Position numbers and translations under genes: made by a program. 64,000 bases of DNA, taken from NCBI RefSeq assembly GCF_037023745.1, contig NZ_CP146101.1:62001-126000 (forward strand), given 5' to 3'. The DNA comes from Streptomyces sp. SCSIO 30461 (GTDB taxonomy: Bacteria > Actinomycetota > Actinomycetes > Streptomycetales > Streptomycetaceae). Shown piece by piece: positions 34,027 to 43,383 of this stretch (positions are counted from its first letter, which is position 1; the number at the start of each line of letters is the position of its first letter). The notes under the pieces were generated by a model, which saw only the letters and a program-made list of their open reading frames with translations, had not been told where the DNA came from and did no database searches.

Positions 34027-34275
34027 TCCCCCTCGGGCCCCATCGAGCGCCGGGCCCATGCCCACGGCCGACTTGCACGCGCCCCGGGACCCGTCCCGCG
34101 CACCTCCCTCACACCCGTGATGACGTGTTCATCACGCCTTTCAGGCGCGTCGGCCACAACGTGTCGTTGACCGCCGTCCGGCCGCACTCCCATACCGACG
34201 CGCCCTTCGCCGACCTGACGGACAACGTCATCGTCCGGATCTTCGGCATACCCAAGTGATAAAGGAGCAAAGAGA
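34027..34275. other. gap between peptide gene and AmCP gene
   Basis: 249 bp with no convincing gene. A 44-codon frame from GTG 34125 to 34259 (ending VIVRIFGIPK) has streptomycete codon bias at its end but no Shine-Dalgarno sequence or family match. The promoter of the AmCP operon probably lies here. Confidence 0.35.
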
Positions 34276-34464
34276 ATGACCACCGCCATTGCGGCCCCGA
34301 AGTGCCTCGTCTGCGACACCGATTTCGAGGTCCAGCCGGATTGGGAAAAGGGCGAGATCACCGAATGCACGGCCTGCGGCCAAGAGCACGAGGTGGTAGA
34401 GAAGACCGAGGCCGACGTGCGCCTCGACCTCGCCCCGGAGGTCGAGGAGGACTGGGGCGAGTGA
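34276..34464 (+). CDS. lysW: amino-group carrier protein (LysW-type AmCP)
   Basis: 62 residues. Two CxxC pairs (C10/C13 and C31/C34) form the zinc ribbon, a Glu/Asp-rich second half follows, and the protein ends in the diagnostic EDWGE, whose terminal glutamate gamma-carboxyl is joined to the amino group of the substrate amino acid. AAAGGAG precedes the ATG. The stop overlaps the lysX GTG (GTGA). In secondary metabolism AmCPs carry glutamate-derived intermediates, protecting the amino group through phosphorylation, reduction and further steps. Confidence 0.95.
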   Translation: MTTAIAAPKCLVCDTDFEVQPDWEKGEITECTACGQEHEVVEKTEADVRLDLAPEVEEDWGE

Positions 34465-35339
34465 CCTCCGACGCCCAGGTCCTGCTCTCGGTCACCATGC
34501 TGCGGCCCGACGAGAAGCTTCTCCTCGGGGCGCTGCGGGACGAGGGCCTGACGGCCCAGCCGTTGCTGATGGAGGACCTGGCCGGGGTGGTGGCGGGCCG
34601 TTCGGGCCCGCCCGCTCTAGCCCTGATCAGGAACCTCTCCCACCGTGACGCGATCAGCGTCTCCCGCCGGCTCGAACACGCGGCGATCCCCACCTTCAAC
34701 CGCGCCTCCACCATCGAGACGTGCAACGACAAGGGATTGCAGTCCCTTGTCTTCGCACGGCACGGCATCCCGCATCCCGTCACCCGGCATGCCTTCAGCT
34801 ACGAACAGGTCCGCGAGCTCACGGCCGAGTTCGGGGTGCCGGCGGTCGTGAAGCCGGTCAGCGGCTCGTGGGGACGCGGAGTCACCAAGCTGACCAGCTC
34901 CGAGTGCGTCGAGGCCTGGGTCGGCGGCCGCGAGTCCGTCGACGCCGGCGGGAAGCTGTTCCCCGTCGTCGTCCAGGAGTACGTCGACAAGCCCGGCCAC
35001 GACCTGCGCGTGATCGTCGTCGGCCGCACGCCCGTGGTCGCGATCCAGCGCGTCTCCGACGACTGGCGCACCAACACCCACCTCGGAGCCGAGGTCGAGC
35101 GCGTCGAGCTCACCACCGAGATCGAGAAGCTCTGCGGCCACGTCGTCGACGCCCTCGGCGAGGGCTTCTACGGAGTGGACCTGGTCGAGAACCGGGCCAC
35201 CGGTGAGCTCCTCGTCCTCGAAGTGAACGCCAACCCCGAATTCGCCCGCTCCTCCGCCGTACACGGAGTGAACGTGGCCGGCCACCTCGCCGGGTACGTC
35301 GCGCAGCAGCTCGCGGCCCCGGCCGTCGCCGCCGCATAG
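34461..35339 (+). CDS. lysX: LysX-type ATP-grasp ligase loading the AmCP
   Basis: 292 residues from GTG 34461. ATP-grasp features are FGVPAVVKPVSGSWGRGV (about 125-142), VVVQEYVDKPGHDLRVIVVG and the metal-binding ELLVLEVNANPEF (about 250-262). LysX/ArgX enzymes join glutamate or alpha-aminoadipate through its alpha-amino group to the C-terminal glutamate of LysW. The gene overlaps the AmCP gene by 4 bp. The substrate is most likely glutamate, given the downstream C2-extending transketolase, but this is inferred. Confidence 0.93.
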   Translation: MTSDAQVLLSVTMLRPDEKLLLGALRDEGLTAQPLLMEDLAGVVAGRSGPPALALIRNLSHRDAISVSRRLEHAAIPTFNRASTIETCNDKGLQSLVFARHGIPHPVTRHAFSYEQVRELTAEFGVPAVVKPVSGSWGRGVTKLTSSECVEAWVGGRESVDAGGKLFPVVVQEYVDKPGHDLRVIVVGRTPVVAIQRVSDDWRTNTHLGAEVERVELTTEIEKLCGHVVDALGEGFYGVDLVENRATGELLVLEVNANPEFARSSAVHGVNVAGHLAGYVAQQLAAPAVAAA

Positions 35340-35418
35340 GCCGCACGCCGTACGTCGCACGCCCGCGCGCGAAGCCGCCGGCCACCCGTAGACCGCACAA
35401 GACGGAGAAGACCTCCCC

Positions 35419-36045
35419 ATGGAACTGTTCGACACCGCAACGGTGCTCACCCGCGTCCTCACCTCGGGCGTGGTCATGAGCATCGAGAAGAGCGACCGGG
35501 AACTCCCCGGTCTGGAACGGCTGCTCACCAAGCAAACCGGTCGCGCCCATGCCGTCCTGCTCAACAGCCGCACCGGGGCGCTGCACGCCGCCCTCGCCGG
35601 CCAGGGCATCGGCCACGGGGACACCATCTCCCTGGCCGGGACGGACGCGGAGACGACGGCGTTTCTCGCCTGGCTCGGCGTCACCGTCGCCGGTGACGGC
35701 CCCGCCGCCTACGACTACCTGGCCCTCGACACGGCAAACGCGGACCGGCTCGGCGAACTCGCCGCCGACGCCACCGCACCCGCCCTGGTCGTGGACCTGA
35801 CCGGCCTCGGCTTCGGTCCCGCCGCAGCCGTCCTCACCGACGACCGGGACGTCTGGAACCGCGCCGAGCGTCTCAAGATCTTCGGCGCCTACGACCTGCG
35901 CACGATGTGGACGCAGGAGGAGGCCGACGCGGACCTGATCCCCGGCGTCCAGTTCAACTACCGCCTCAGCCCCCTGGTGGCCGCCTGCGTACGGATGGCC
36001 CTGACCCAGGCGGCGCGCCCCGCCGTCTCCGGAGCACGCTCGTGA
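35419..36045 (+). CDS. short DegT-like protein, probably non-catalytic partner
   Basis: 208 residues. The N-terminal half resembles the PLP cofactor-binding part of DegT/DnrJ aminotransferases (LERLLTKQTGRAHAVLLNSR then TGALHAALAGQGIGHGD), but the protein is half the usual length, and I see no clear PLP lysine motif like the KNFPLGGEGG of its neighbour. Its stop overlaps the full aminotransferase start (GTGA). This suggests a heteromeric aminotransferase with one truncated subunit, or a decayed duplicate kept by coupling. Confidence 0.65.
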   Translation: MELFDTATVLTRVLTSGVVMSIEKSDRELPGLERLLTKQTGRAHAVLLNSRTGALHAALAGQGIGHGDTISLAGTDAETTAFLAWLGVTVAGDGPAAYDYLALDTANADRLGELAADATAPALVVDLTGLGFGPAAAVLTDDRDVWNRAERLKIFGAYDLRTMWTQEEADADLIPGVQFNYRLSPLVAACVRMALTQAARPAVSGARS

Positions 36046-37361
36046 TCACTGACTTCCCGGCTTCGCCACTCCCCCTGCCCTCCGCCGCAGACATCGAGGA
36101 CGAGCTCGCCGCCCTCGGCGGCAGCGAGATGATCCCCAAGGCCCTGCGCCGCACTCTCTTCCCGGTCATCACCAAGGAAGACGTCTTCAACCTGATGCTG
36201 GCGCAGCGCCAGACGCCCGACAAGGTCGTCGCCGACTTCGCGGAGACCTACCGCCAGTACGTCGGCGCCGAGTTCGCACTGCCGACCGCGAGCGGCACCT
36301 CCAGCCTCCACATGGCGCTCGTCGGCGCCGGCGTGCAGCCCGGCGACGAGGTGATCGTCCCCGCCTTCACCTTCATCGCCACCGCGCAGGCGGTCGTCGC
36401 AGCCCACGCGATCCCGGTCTTCGTGGACATCGACCCGCTCACGTACTGCATGGCCCCCGAGGCCGCGGCCGCCGCGATCACCCCGCGGACCCGCGCCCTG
36501 ATGCCGGTCCACGTCCACGGTCTGCCCGCCGACGTGCCCGCGCTGCGCGCCCTCGCGGACAAGCACGGTCTCGCCCTCGTCGAGGACGCCTCGCACGCCC
36601 ACTCGGCGAAGATCGGCGACCGGGTCGCCGGCTCCTTCGGCGACGCGGCCGGGCAGAGCCTGATGGCTGACAAGAACTTCCCGCTGGGCGGCGAGGGCGG
36701 CATCGCCTTCTTCTCCACCGCGGATGCGTACGAGCGCGCCGTCGCCTACCTGGACCGCCACGGCATCGACTACGGCATGTCCTGGGTGGCCGCCGCCTTC
36801 GGCTCCAGCCAGCTCAAGCGACTGCCGTACTACGACGAGATCCGCGCCCGCAACGCACGCCTCCTAGCCGAATCCCTCTCCCGCACCGGCCTGTTCACGC
36901 CGCCGCACGTGCCGGATGGCCATGTGCACGCGTACAACATGTACCGGATCGCGCTGCGCCCCGAGGCCGTCGGCCTCGACGACCTGCCCGTGTGGGCGGT
37001 CAAGGAGGCCGTCCACGAACTCCTCGTCGCCGAGGGCGTGCCGGCCCGCGAGTGGCAGAACACCCCGATCCCCTGCCACCTGCCCTTCACGCACCGGGAC
37101 GGCTTCGGCAACGGCTACCCGTTCTCGCTCAACCCCCAGGCGGCGCGCGATCACCGCCCGGAGGACTTCCCGGTCACCCTCGGCATGCTCGACAGCACCC
37201 TCGTCCTCTGCCGCGAGCTGCGCTCGCCGGTCGAGTGGGAGCGCGTGCAGCGGTACGCCGACGCCTTCCACAAGGTGGCCAATCGCCCCGACGCCGTCCG
37301 CAAGCTCGTCGAGACGAACGAGTACCGGCGTCCGTATGAGAAGGCGGCCCGCCTTGGCTGA
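36042..37361 (+). CDS. DegT/DnrJ/EryC1/StrS family PLP aminotransferase
   Basis: 439 residues from GTG 36042. It has ASGTSSLHMALVGAGVQPGD (about 83-102), PAFTFIATAQAV, the cofactor aspartate in EDASHAHSAK and the PLP lysine K211 in ADKNFPLGGEGG. It transfers an amino group to a keto carbon on sugar-like or carrier-bound substrates. In this operon it is expected to aminate C6 of the transketolase product on the AmCP, as proposed for AmCP pathways to diamino-dihydroxy-heptanoate. Confidence 0.92.
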   Translation: MITDFPASPLPLPSAADIEDELAALGGSEMIPKALRRTLFPVITKEDVFNLMLAQRQTPDKVVADFAETYRQYVGAEFALPTASGTSSLHMALVGAGVQPGDEVIVPAFTFIATAQAVVAAHAIPVFVDIDPLTYCMAPEAAAAAITPRTRALMPVHVHGLPADVPALRALADKHGLALVEDASHAHSAKIGDRVAGSFGDAAGQSLMADKNFPLGGEGGIAFFSTADAYERAVAYLDRHGIDYGMSWVAAAFGSSQLKRLPYYDEIRARNARLLAESLSRTGLFTPPHVPDGHVHAYNMYRIALRPEAVGLDDLPVWAVKEAVHELLVAEGVPAREWQNTPIPCHLPFTHRDGFGNGYPFSLNPQAARDHRPEDFPVTLGMLDSTLVLCRELRSPVEWERVQRYADAFHKVANRPDAVRKLVETNEYRRPYEKAARLG

Positions 37362-38418
37362 CGACATCGAGTCCGGCCGGGTCCGCGTCGCCGTCATCGG
37401 CGGCAGCGGCTACACCGGCGGCGAAGTCATCCGGCTCCTCCTCGAACACCCGCAGGTCGAGCTGGCCTTCCTCTCCGCCGAACGCAACGCGGGCGCTGCC
37501 GTCGGCAGCGTCCACCCTTGGCTCCGCAACCACCCCAAGGCCACCGGCCTGAAGTTCCGCCCGCTGGCCGAGCTCGCCGACATCGACCCGGTCGACGTCG
37601 CCTTCGGCTGCCTGCCCACCGGCGCGCTGCCCGAGCGACTGCCGCTGATCGCCGCGCACGCCAAGCGCGTCCTCAACCTCGGAGGCGACTTCCGGCTGCG
37701 GGACGCGAAGCAGATCGGTACGCACTACCCGAAGACGGCGGCCCACCCGCCGCTGGAGGAGTTCGCGTACTTCGTGCCGGAGCTGAGTCCCTCGGTACCG
37801 GAGAGCCGGTTCATCAGCCTTCCGGGCTGCATGGCCGTCACCAGCATCTACGCCCTGTACCCGCTCTTCGCCGAGTCCCTCGTGAACGAGCAGGTCATCG
37901 TCGACGCCAAGACCGGCTCCACCGGCGGCGGCCGCGGCAGCGACGAGCCGCCCGCCGAGCGCACCGGCAACTTCCGGGTCCACAAGCTGTACGGCCACCG
38001 GCACGCCCCCGAGATCCACCAGGCCCTCGCGGACTTCACCGGCGCCGGAATCGACCTGCGGTTCTCCACGCACAGCCTGGACGTGGCGCGCGGCATCATG
38101 GTCACCGCGTACACCAAGCTGCGCCCCGGGGTCTCGGCCCTCGACGTCAAGCGGGCCTACGCCAAGGCGTACGTCGGCAAGCCCTTCGTACGGGTCCGCC
38201 CTGCGCCCAAGGCGCCGCAGGACTTCCCGATGCTGAAGGCCATCGTCGGCTCGAACGTCGCCGAGGTCGCCATCGCCGTCCGCGACGGCCAGGTCGTCGC
38301 CGTCGCGGCGCTGGACAACCTCATCAAGGGCGCGGCCGGCCAGGCCATCCAGACCATGAACCTGATCTGCGGTCTCGACGAGACGGCCGGGCTCCCCACC
38401 ACGGCGGTGTCGCCGTGA
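37336..38418 (+). CDS. lysY: LysY/ArgC-type N-acyl-aminoacyl-phosphate reductase acting on AmCP
   Basis: 360 residues from ATG 37336; TTG 37354 with AGAAGG upstream is an equally good start. The Rossmann motif IGGSGYTGGE is near residues 21-30 and the catalytic cysteine in LPGCMAVTS is C165. The C-terminal STHSLDVARGIMVTAY and GSNVAEVAIAV fit ArgC/LysY. It reduces the AmCP-bound acyl phosphate with NADPH to the semialdehyde that the transketolase can accept. Confidence 0.93.
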   Translation: MRRRPALADDIESGRVRVAVIGGSGYTGGEVIRLLLEHPQVELAFLSAERNAGAAVGSVHPWLRNHPKATGLKFRPLAELADIDPVDVAFGCLPTGALPERLPLIAAHAKRVLNLGGDFRLRDAKQIGTHYPKTAAHPPLEEFAYFVPELSPSVPESRFISLPGCMAVTSIYALYPLFAESLVNEQVIVDAKTGSTGGGRGSDEPPAERTGNFRVHKLYGHRHAPEIHQALADFTGAGIDLRFSTHSLDVARGIMVTAYTKLRPGVSALDVKRAYAKAYVGKPFVRVRPAPKAPQDFPMLKAIVGSNVAEVAIAVRDGQVVAVAALDNLIKGAAGQAIQTMNLICGLDETAGLPTTAVSP

Positions 38419-40262
38419 CCCGCCCGCTCTACGTGATCAAGGCCGGCAGCGCCACCCTCGACCGGGGCACGATCCACCAGGAGGTCGCGGGCCTCGTCGC
38501 CCGTGACGCCCGGGTGCTCCTGGTGGCCGGCGGCGCCACCGGCATCAAGTGCCACTACACCGCCATCGGCCGCCCGATGCCGCACCTGACGCTGGCCAAC
38601 GGCGACTCCGTGCGCTACTGCCCGCCGGAAGAGATGATCCATCTCGTCGACGCCTACGAGCGGGTCACCCTCCCGGCCGTCGAACGCGAGCTGAAGGCCC
38701 TCGGCCTCGGGGTGTTCACGGCCGTCGCCGCCCGCGGCGGCCTGGTCACCGGCCGGGCCAACCGCCCCCTTAAGGCGGTCTCGGCCGAGGGCCGCACCCT
38801 CGTCGTCCGTGACCACCGCGCCGGCGTCCCATCCGACGTCGACGCCGTGCGGCTCGCCGCGCTGCTCGACACGTACGACGTGGTCTGCCTGTCGCCCCCG
38901 GTCGCCGACCGGGACGGCGGCGCCCCGCTCAACGTGGACGCCGACGTCCTCGCCGCCACCCTCGCCAACGCGCTCGGCGCCGACCACCTGCGCCTGGTCA
39001 CCGGCACGGCCGGGCTCCTCACCGACCCGGCCGCCCCCGGCTCGACCCTCGCCAACGTTTACCCCGGGGAGGGCGCCCGTTACGCCGGCGGCCGCATGCG
39101 CCAGAAGGTGCGCGCGGCCGAGATCGCCCTGGAGGGCAGCGCCGACGTCGCCATCACCGGGCCGCACACCATGGCGGACGCGACCGGCTGGACCCGCTTC
39201 TGGCGGGCCAAGGAGCCCGCGGCCGACCTCGCCCTGCTGACCAAGACGGTCTCCGTGCCGTCCGTCTCGGGCGACGAGGCCGAACTCGCCGCCTTCCTCG
39301 CCGACTGGTGCCGCGAGCGTGGCATGACCGCCGAGATCGACAAGGCGGGCAACCTGGTCGCCAGCCGCGGCACCGGCCCGCGCCGCCTGCTCCTCCTGGG
39401 CCACCTCGACACGGTCCCCCACCACTGGCCGGTCGAGTGGCGCGACGACGAGCTGTGGGGCCGAGGCAGCGTGGACGCCAAGGGCAGCCTCGCCAACTTC
39501 CTGGAGGTCCTCGCCCACGCGGACATCCCCGAGGACGGCCGACTGTGCGTGGTCGGCGCAGTCGAGGAGGAGATCTCCTCCTCCAAGGGCGCCTACCACG
39601 TCCGCGATCACTACCCGGCGGACGCGGTCGTCATCGGCGAGCCCAGCGGCTCGCAAAAGCTGACCCTCGGCTACTTCGGGCTATTCAAGCTCCGGGTGAC
39701 GGCAGCCGTCTCCAGCGGCCACTCGGCCGGCATGGACGCGGTCTCCGCCCCCGACGTGCTGATCCGCGCCCTCGGCGGGATCCGTGAGGCAGTCCTCGCG
39801 AAAGCACCCGAGGCGCTCAGCGCGGTCATCGACATCACCTGCGAGACCGGCCGCGAGGAGCACCGCGCCACCGGCACTCTCAACTTCCGGGTGCCGCCCT
39901 CGGCCGACCTCGCCGAGCTGCGCACCGCCGCGCTCGGCCCCCGCGACGGGGTGACCGTCGAGGTGCTGCGGGCCACCCCCGGCTACGCCGGCGGGCGCTC
40001 CAGCTCTCTGGTCAAGGTCTTCACACGGGCGTTCGCCGAGGCCGGGGTCCGGCCCCGGTTCGTGGTGAAGAAGGGCACCTCGGACATGAACACGCTGGCC
40101 ACCACGTGGCAGAACGTGCCGATGGTGGCGTACGGGCCCGGCGACTCCGCGCTCGACCACACCGACGAGGAGCGGATCGGCGGCATGGAGTACCGCACGG
40201 CCCGCTCGCTCCTGGCGGACGCGGTCAACCGCTGGTTCGCCCTGCCCGAGGGGAGCCACTGA
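38415..40262 (+). CDS. fused LysZ kinase and LysK-type M20 hydrolase
   Basis: 615 residues. Residues 1 to about 265 are an amino acid kinase (KAGSATLDRG, LLVAGGATGIK, GGRMRQKVRAAEIALEG) that phosphorylates the side-chain carboxyl of AmCP-bound glutamate. Residues about 270-615 are an M20 peptidase with metal-binding GHLDTVPHHWP, GRGSVDAKGSLANF, EEEISSSKGA and VIGEPSG, which cuts the finished amino acid from the carrier. Early and final steps thus share one polypeptide. The GTGA overlap with lysY fixes the start. The usual arrangement is two separate genes. Confidence 0.92.
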   Translation: MTRPLYVIKAGSATLDRGTIHQEVAGLVARDARVLLVAGGATGIKCHYTAIGRPMPHLTLANGDSVRYCPPEEMIHLVDAYERVTLPAVERELKALGLGVFTAVAARGGLVTGRANRPLKAVSAEGRTLVVRDHRAGVPSDVDAVRLAALLDTYDVVCLSPPVADRDGGAPLNVDADVLAATLANALGADHLRLVTGTAGLLTDPAAPGSTLANVYPGEGARYAGGRMRQKVRAAEIALEGSADVAITGPHTMADATGWTRFWRAKEPAADLALLTKTVSVPSVSGDEAELAAFLADWCRERGMTAEIDKAGNLVASRGTGPRRLLLLGHLDTVPHHWPVEWRDDELWGRGSVDAKGSLANFLEVLAHADIPEDGRLCVVGAVEEEISSSKGAYHVRDHYPADAVVIGEPSGSQKLTLGYFGLFKLRVTAAVSSGHSAGMDAVSAPDVLIRALGGIREAVLAKAPEALSAVIDITCETGREEHRATGTLNFRVPPSADLAELRTAALGPRDGVTVEVLRATPGYAGGRSSSLVKVFTRAFAEAGVRPRFVVKKGTSDMNTLATTWQNVPMVAYGPGDSALDHTDEERIGGMEYRTARSLLADAVNRWFALPEGSH

Positions 40263-41092
40263 TGACCGTCCTGCTCGACGCCCCCGCGGAGACACAGGCC
40301 ACCGGCGACGAGGTCGTCGCCGCCCTCGCCGCCCGCGCGGTCGAGGCCCGGCGCCTCGTCGTCGACATGGCGGCGAGCCCGCGCGGCTGCCACCTCGGCG
40401 GCAGCCTCTCGGTCCTCGACATCCTGATCGCGGCCCTGCACCGGGCCTCGGCCGGGGACGGCACCGAGGTGGTCCTCAGCAAGGGCCACGCGGCCGCCGG
40501 ACTCTACGCGGCCCTGTACGTCAGCGGGATCCTGCCGGAGAACCCGGCGCCGCTGTACGGACGGGCCGACCAGCCCTACACCGGGCACCCGGGCCCCAAG
40601 GTCCCCGGCGTCCGCTTCCCGACCGGCAGTCTCGGCCACGGCGTCCCGTACGCCGCCGGCTGGGCGCTCGCCCGCCGCCTCGGCGGCCACGGCGGACTCG
40701 GCATCGCCGTCGCCGGCGACGGTGAGCTCCAGGAGGGCCTGGTCTGGGAGACCGCCCAGGTCGCGGCGGCCCAGGGCCTCGGCAACTTCGTCCTCGTGGT
40801 CGACCGCAACGGCGGCCAGAACGACGGCTATGTCGAGGACATCTCGCCGCTGCCCCGGCTCGCCGAGCGATTCGAGGCCTTCGGCTTCGAGACCGTCCAC
40901 ACCGACGGACACGACCTGGCGGCGCTCATCGCGATCCTCGCCGGCGACCGCACGGCCGAGCGCCGGCCTCTCGCTGTCATCGCCGACACAGTCAAGGGCA
41001 AGGGTGTCCCCGCCGTACAGGGGAAGGCCGGCTGCCACTACGTGACCATCGACGCCACCCGTGCCGCCAAGTGGAAGCGAGCCATCCGATGA
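40262..41092 (+). CDS. transketolase N-terminal (TPP-binding) subunit
   Basis: 276 residues. The thiamine-diphosphate motif is AVAGDGELQEGLVWETAQVA, ending with NGGQNDG. Other landmarks are SPRGCHLGGSLSVLDIL near the N-terminus and LSKGHAAAGLYAALY. It forms an active enzyme with the next gene (ATGA overlap). It is predicted to move a two-carbon ketol from a sugar phosphate to the AmCP-bound semialdehyde. Confidence 0.93.
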   Translation: MTVLLDAPAETQATGDEVVAALAARAVEARRLVVDMAASPRGCHLGGSLSVLDILIAALHRASAGDGTEVVLSKGHAAAGLYAALYVSGILPENPAPLYGRADQPYTGHPGPKVPGVRFPTGSLGHGVPYAAGWALARRLGGHGGLGIAVAGDGELQEGLVWETAQVAAAQGLGNFVLVVDRNGGQNDGYVEDISPLPRLAERFEAFGFETVHTDGHDLAALIAILAGDRTAERRPLAVIADTVKGKGVPAVQGKAGCHYVTIDATRAAKWKRAIR

Positions 41093-42081
41093 CCGCCACC
41101 GCCCAGGAGGCTCCCGCGCCGGAGACCCCGGCGCCGCTCCCCGGCCGGGACGCCTACCGCGCCGAGCTCACCCGGCTCGCCGCCAAGGACACCGCCGTCG
41201 TCTGCCTGGAGGCGGACCTCGGCGGCAAGGGCCACCCTTTCCAGGCCGCCCACCCCGACCGCTTCTTCAACCTCGGCATCGCCGAGGGGGCCATGGTCGA
41301 CATGGCGACGGGGCTCGCGGCCTCCGGCTACAAGCCCTTCGTCAGCACCTTCGCGCCGTTCGCGGTGCTCCGGGCGGCGGAGAGCCTGAAGCTGACGCTC
41401 GGCTACCTCGCCGCGGGCGTGACCGTCGTCGCGCCGTACGCGGGGGTGTCCGGGGCCTGGTTCGGCACCACCCACCACTGCCTGGAGGACCTCGCGGTCA
41501 TGCGGAGCATCCCGGGCGTCACCATCGCCGCACCCTACGGGGAGGCCGAGATGCGGGCCGTGGTCCGGGCCGCCGTCCGCTCCGGGGAACCGCACTACAT
41601 CCGGACCGGCCGCAATGCCGCATACGTCTCCCTCCCCTGGGACGGCGAGCAGGACGGCGCCGAACTCCCGCCCGTCCGCTGGGAGTCCCGTTCCGGCAAC
41701 GACGACGTCTGCCTTGTCTCGGTCGGCGAGGAAGGCACCCGGCTCGCGCTCGCCGCGCGCCAGGCCCTGCACGGAGTCTCGCACGCCCACCTGGTGTACG
41801 TGGACCATGAGAACCTCGCCCGCTCCGCCGTCGAACTCGGCGCGTACCACCGGAAGTTCGTCGTGATCGAGGAGCACCGCGCGCAGGGCGGGACCGCCGA
41901 GGCACTGGCCCTGCTGCTGCCCGCCCACGAGGTCACCGGCGTGGCGGCGGACCGGAGCTGGCCCGCCCAGGGCGGTGACCACGAGGAGGTCATGGCCTCG
42001 CTCGGCATCGACCTGCCCGCCGTGTTCGGCGCGGTCCACCGGGCGCGCACCGCGGGCCGGGCCCTCGCCACCGCCGTCTGA
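41089..42081 (+). CDS. transketolase C-terminal subunit
   Basis: 330 residues from ATG 41089. The pyrimidine-binding domain has VVCLEADLGG, FFNLGIAEGAMVDMATGLAA and KPFVSTFAPFAVLRAAE, followed by the C-terminal transketolase domain (VCLVSVGEEGTRLALAARQA). It pairs with the previous subunit. Split transketolases of this type accompany AmCP genes in azabicyclic-amino-acid pathways such as vazabitide and azinomycin. Confidence 0.93.
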   Translation: MTATAQEAPAPETPAPLPGRDAYRAELTRLAAKDTAVVCLEADLGGKGHPFQAAHPDRFFNLGIAEGAMVDMATGLAASGYKPFVSTFAPFAVLRAAESLKLTLGYLAAGVTVVAPYAGVSGAWFGTTHHCLEDLAVMRSIPGVTIAAPYGEAEMRAVVRAAVRSGEPHYIRTGRNAAYVSLPWDGEQDGAELPPVRWESRSGNDDVCLVSVGEEGTRLALAARQALHGVSHAHLVYVDHENLARSAVELGAYHRKFVVIEEHRAQGGTAEALALLLPAHEVTGVAADRSWPAQGGDHEEVMASLGIDLPAVFGAVHRARTAGRALATAV

Positions 42082-42129
42082 AGCACCGCCCGCCCAGCCG
42101 TCACCCTTCTCAGAATCCGGGAGTCCCTC

Positions 42130-43383
42130 ATGCATATCCTCATGATCGAATGCAATCCGAACGGCATCGCCGGCGTCGCCGGCGCCCTGGAGCTCGGCCA
42201 CGAGGTCACCCTCGTCTCGGTCGACCCGGACTTCTACCTCGCCGTCTCCCCGCTCGCCGAGGCCGCCTACGCCCACCCCAACTGCCGGGTGGTCAAGAGC
42301 GAGCAGGCCTTCTCCATCGACGAGCTGATCGCCCTCGCCACCAAGCTGCATGCCGAGCGCCCGATCGACGGCGTCACCACCTACAGCGAGTACCACACCA
42401 TTCACACCGCCGCCGTGGCGCAGGCACTCGGCCTGCCAGGCATGAGCGTCGACGGCGCCCGCAACGCCCGTCACAAGCACCTCACCCGCCTCACCCTGGA
42501 CGGCACGGGCGTCCGCCAGCCCCGCTTCGCCCACGTCTCCGACGTGACGAAGGTCGAGGCCGCGGTCCGCGAGGTCGGCTTCCCCTGCGTCGTGAAGCCC
42601 TCGGACGGCACGGCCAGCCTCCACGTCCTGCACCTGAAGGACGAGGACGACCTCATCGCCTACCTGGCCGAGCTGGCCGACGTCGTCGACTATGGTCGCG
42701 GAGTCGTACGCATCCCGGACATCCTCATCGAGGAGTTCGTGCCCGGCGAGCTGATCTCCGTCGAGTCCTGTGTGCTCGGCAAGGGCGAGATCGTCAACCT
42801 CGGCGTGACCGACCGCCCGCTGAGCGGCTTCCCGTACTTCATCGAGATGGGCGCCACCTACTTCGACGGCCACCCGCTCCAGGAGGAGCTCTTCGCCACG
42901 ACCACCAAGGTCCTGGAGGAGCTCGGCATCGACTTCGGCTTCATCCACACCGAGTTCCTGCTCGGCCCGGACGGCCCGGTCCTGTGCGAGGTCAACGGTC
43001 GCCTGGTCGGCGGCATCGTGCCGACCCTGATGGAGATCTCCTCGGGCGTCGACACCTACCTCCAGGTCATCCGCCAGGCCCTGGGCGAGCGCCCCGAGCT
43101 GCCCTTCCCGGGGAGGACCACGGCCGGTGGCCACTGGTTCGGCGCCCCCATCGCCGGCACCGTCGAGTCCATCGGCTTCGACGCGCTCTCCGGGGTCCCC
43201 GGCTTCCACAGCGCGCAGGCGTACAAGAAGCCGGGCACGGACGTGGCGCGGCTCTCCAAGAGCAACTTCGACTGGATCGGCCACATCATCTTCACCGGCG
43301 CCGACCGCGACGAGGTCAACAAGCGCTGCGAGGAGGGCCTGGACCGGATCGACCTGAAGATGCGCGTCGAGGTCGCCCGATGA
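42130..43383 (+). CDS. ATP-grasp ligase 1 (amino acid/peptide ligase type)
   Basis: 417 residues with carbamoyl-phosphate-synthase-like ATP-grasp features: KHLTRLTLDGTGVRQPRFAH, VGFPCVVKPSDGTASLHVLH, and DGPVLCEVNGRLVGGIVPTL with the catalytic Glu and Asn. The length fits L-amino acid ligases (BacD/RizA type), which form dipeptides through acyl phosphates. SD GGGAG at 42119 precedes the ATG. It likely couples the released amino acid to another amino acid. The specificity is unknown. Confidence 0.88.
   Translation: MHILMIECNPNGIAGVAGALELGHEVTLVSVDPDFYLAVSPLAEAAYAHPNCRVVKSEQAFSIDELIALATKLHAERPIDGVTTYSEYHTIHTAAVAQALGLPGMSVDGARNARHKHLTRLTLDGTGVRQPRFAHVSDVTKVEAAVREVGFPCVVKPSDGTASLHVLHLKDEDDLIAYLAELADVVDYGRGVVRIPDILIEEFVPGELISVESCVLGKGEIVNLGVTDRPLSGFPYFIEMGATYFDGHPLQEELFATTTKVLEELGIDFGFIHTEFLLGPDGPVLCEVNGRLVGGIVPTLMEISSGVDTYLQVIRQALGERPELPFPGRTTAGGHWFGAPIAGTVESIGFDALSGVPGFHSAQAYKKPGTDVARLSKSNFDWIGHIIFTGADRDEVNKRCEEGLDRIDLKMRVEVAR

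Noticed and set aside
34125..34259. A 44-codon open frame before the AmCP gene
   Set aside because: There is no Shine-Dalgarno sequence, no family match and only a GTG start; it is kept as a comment, not a gene.
41038..43284. A 748-codon minus-strand frame under the transketolase and ATP-grasp genes
   Set aside because: It has no recognisable domain and is antisense to well-supported genes with overlapping operon structure.
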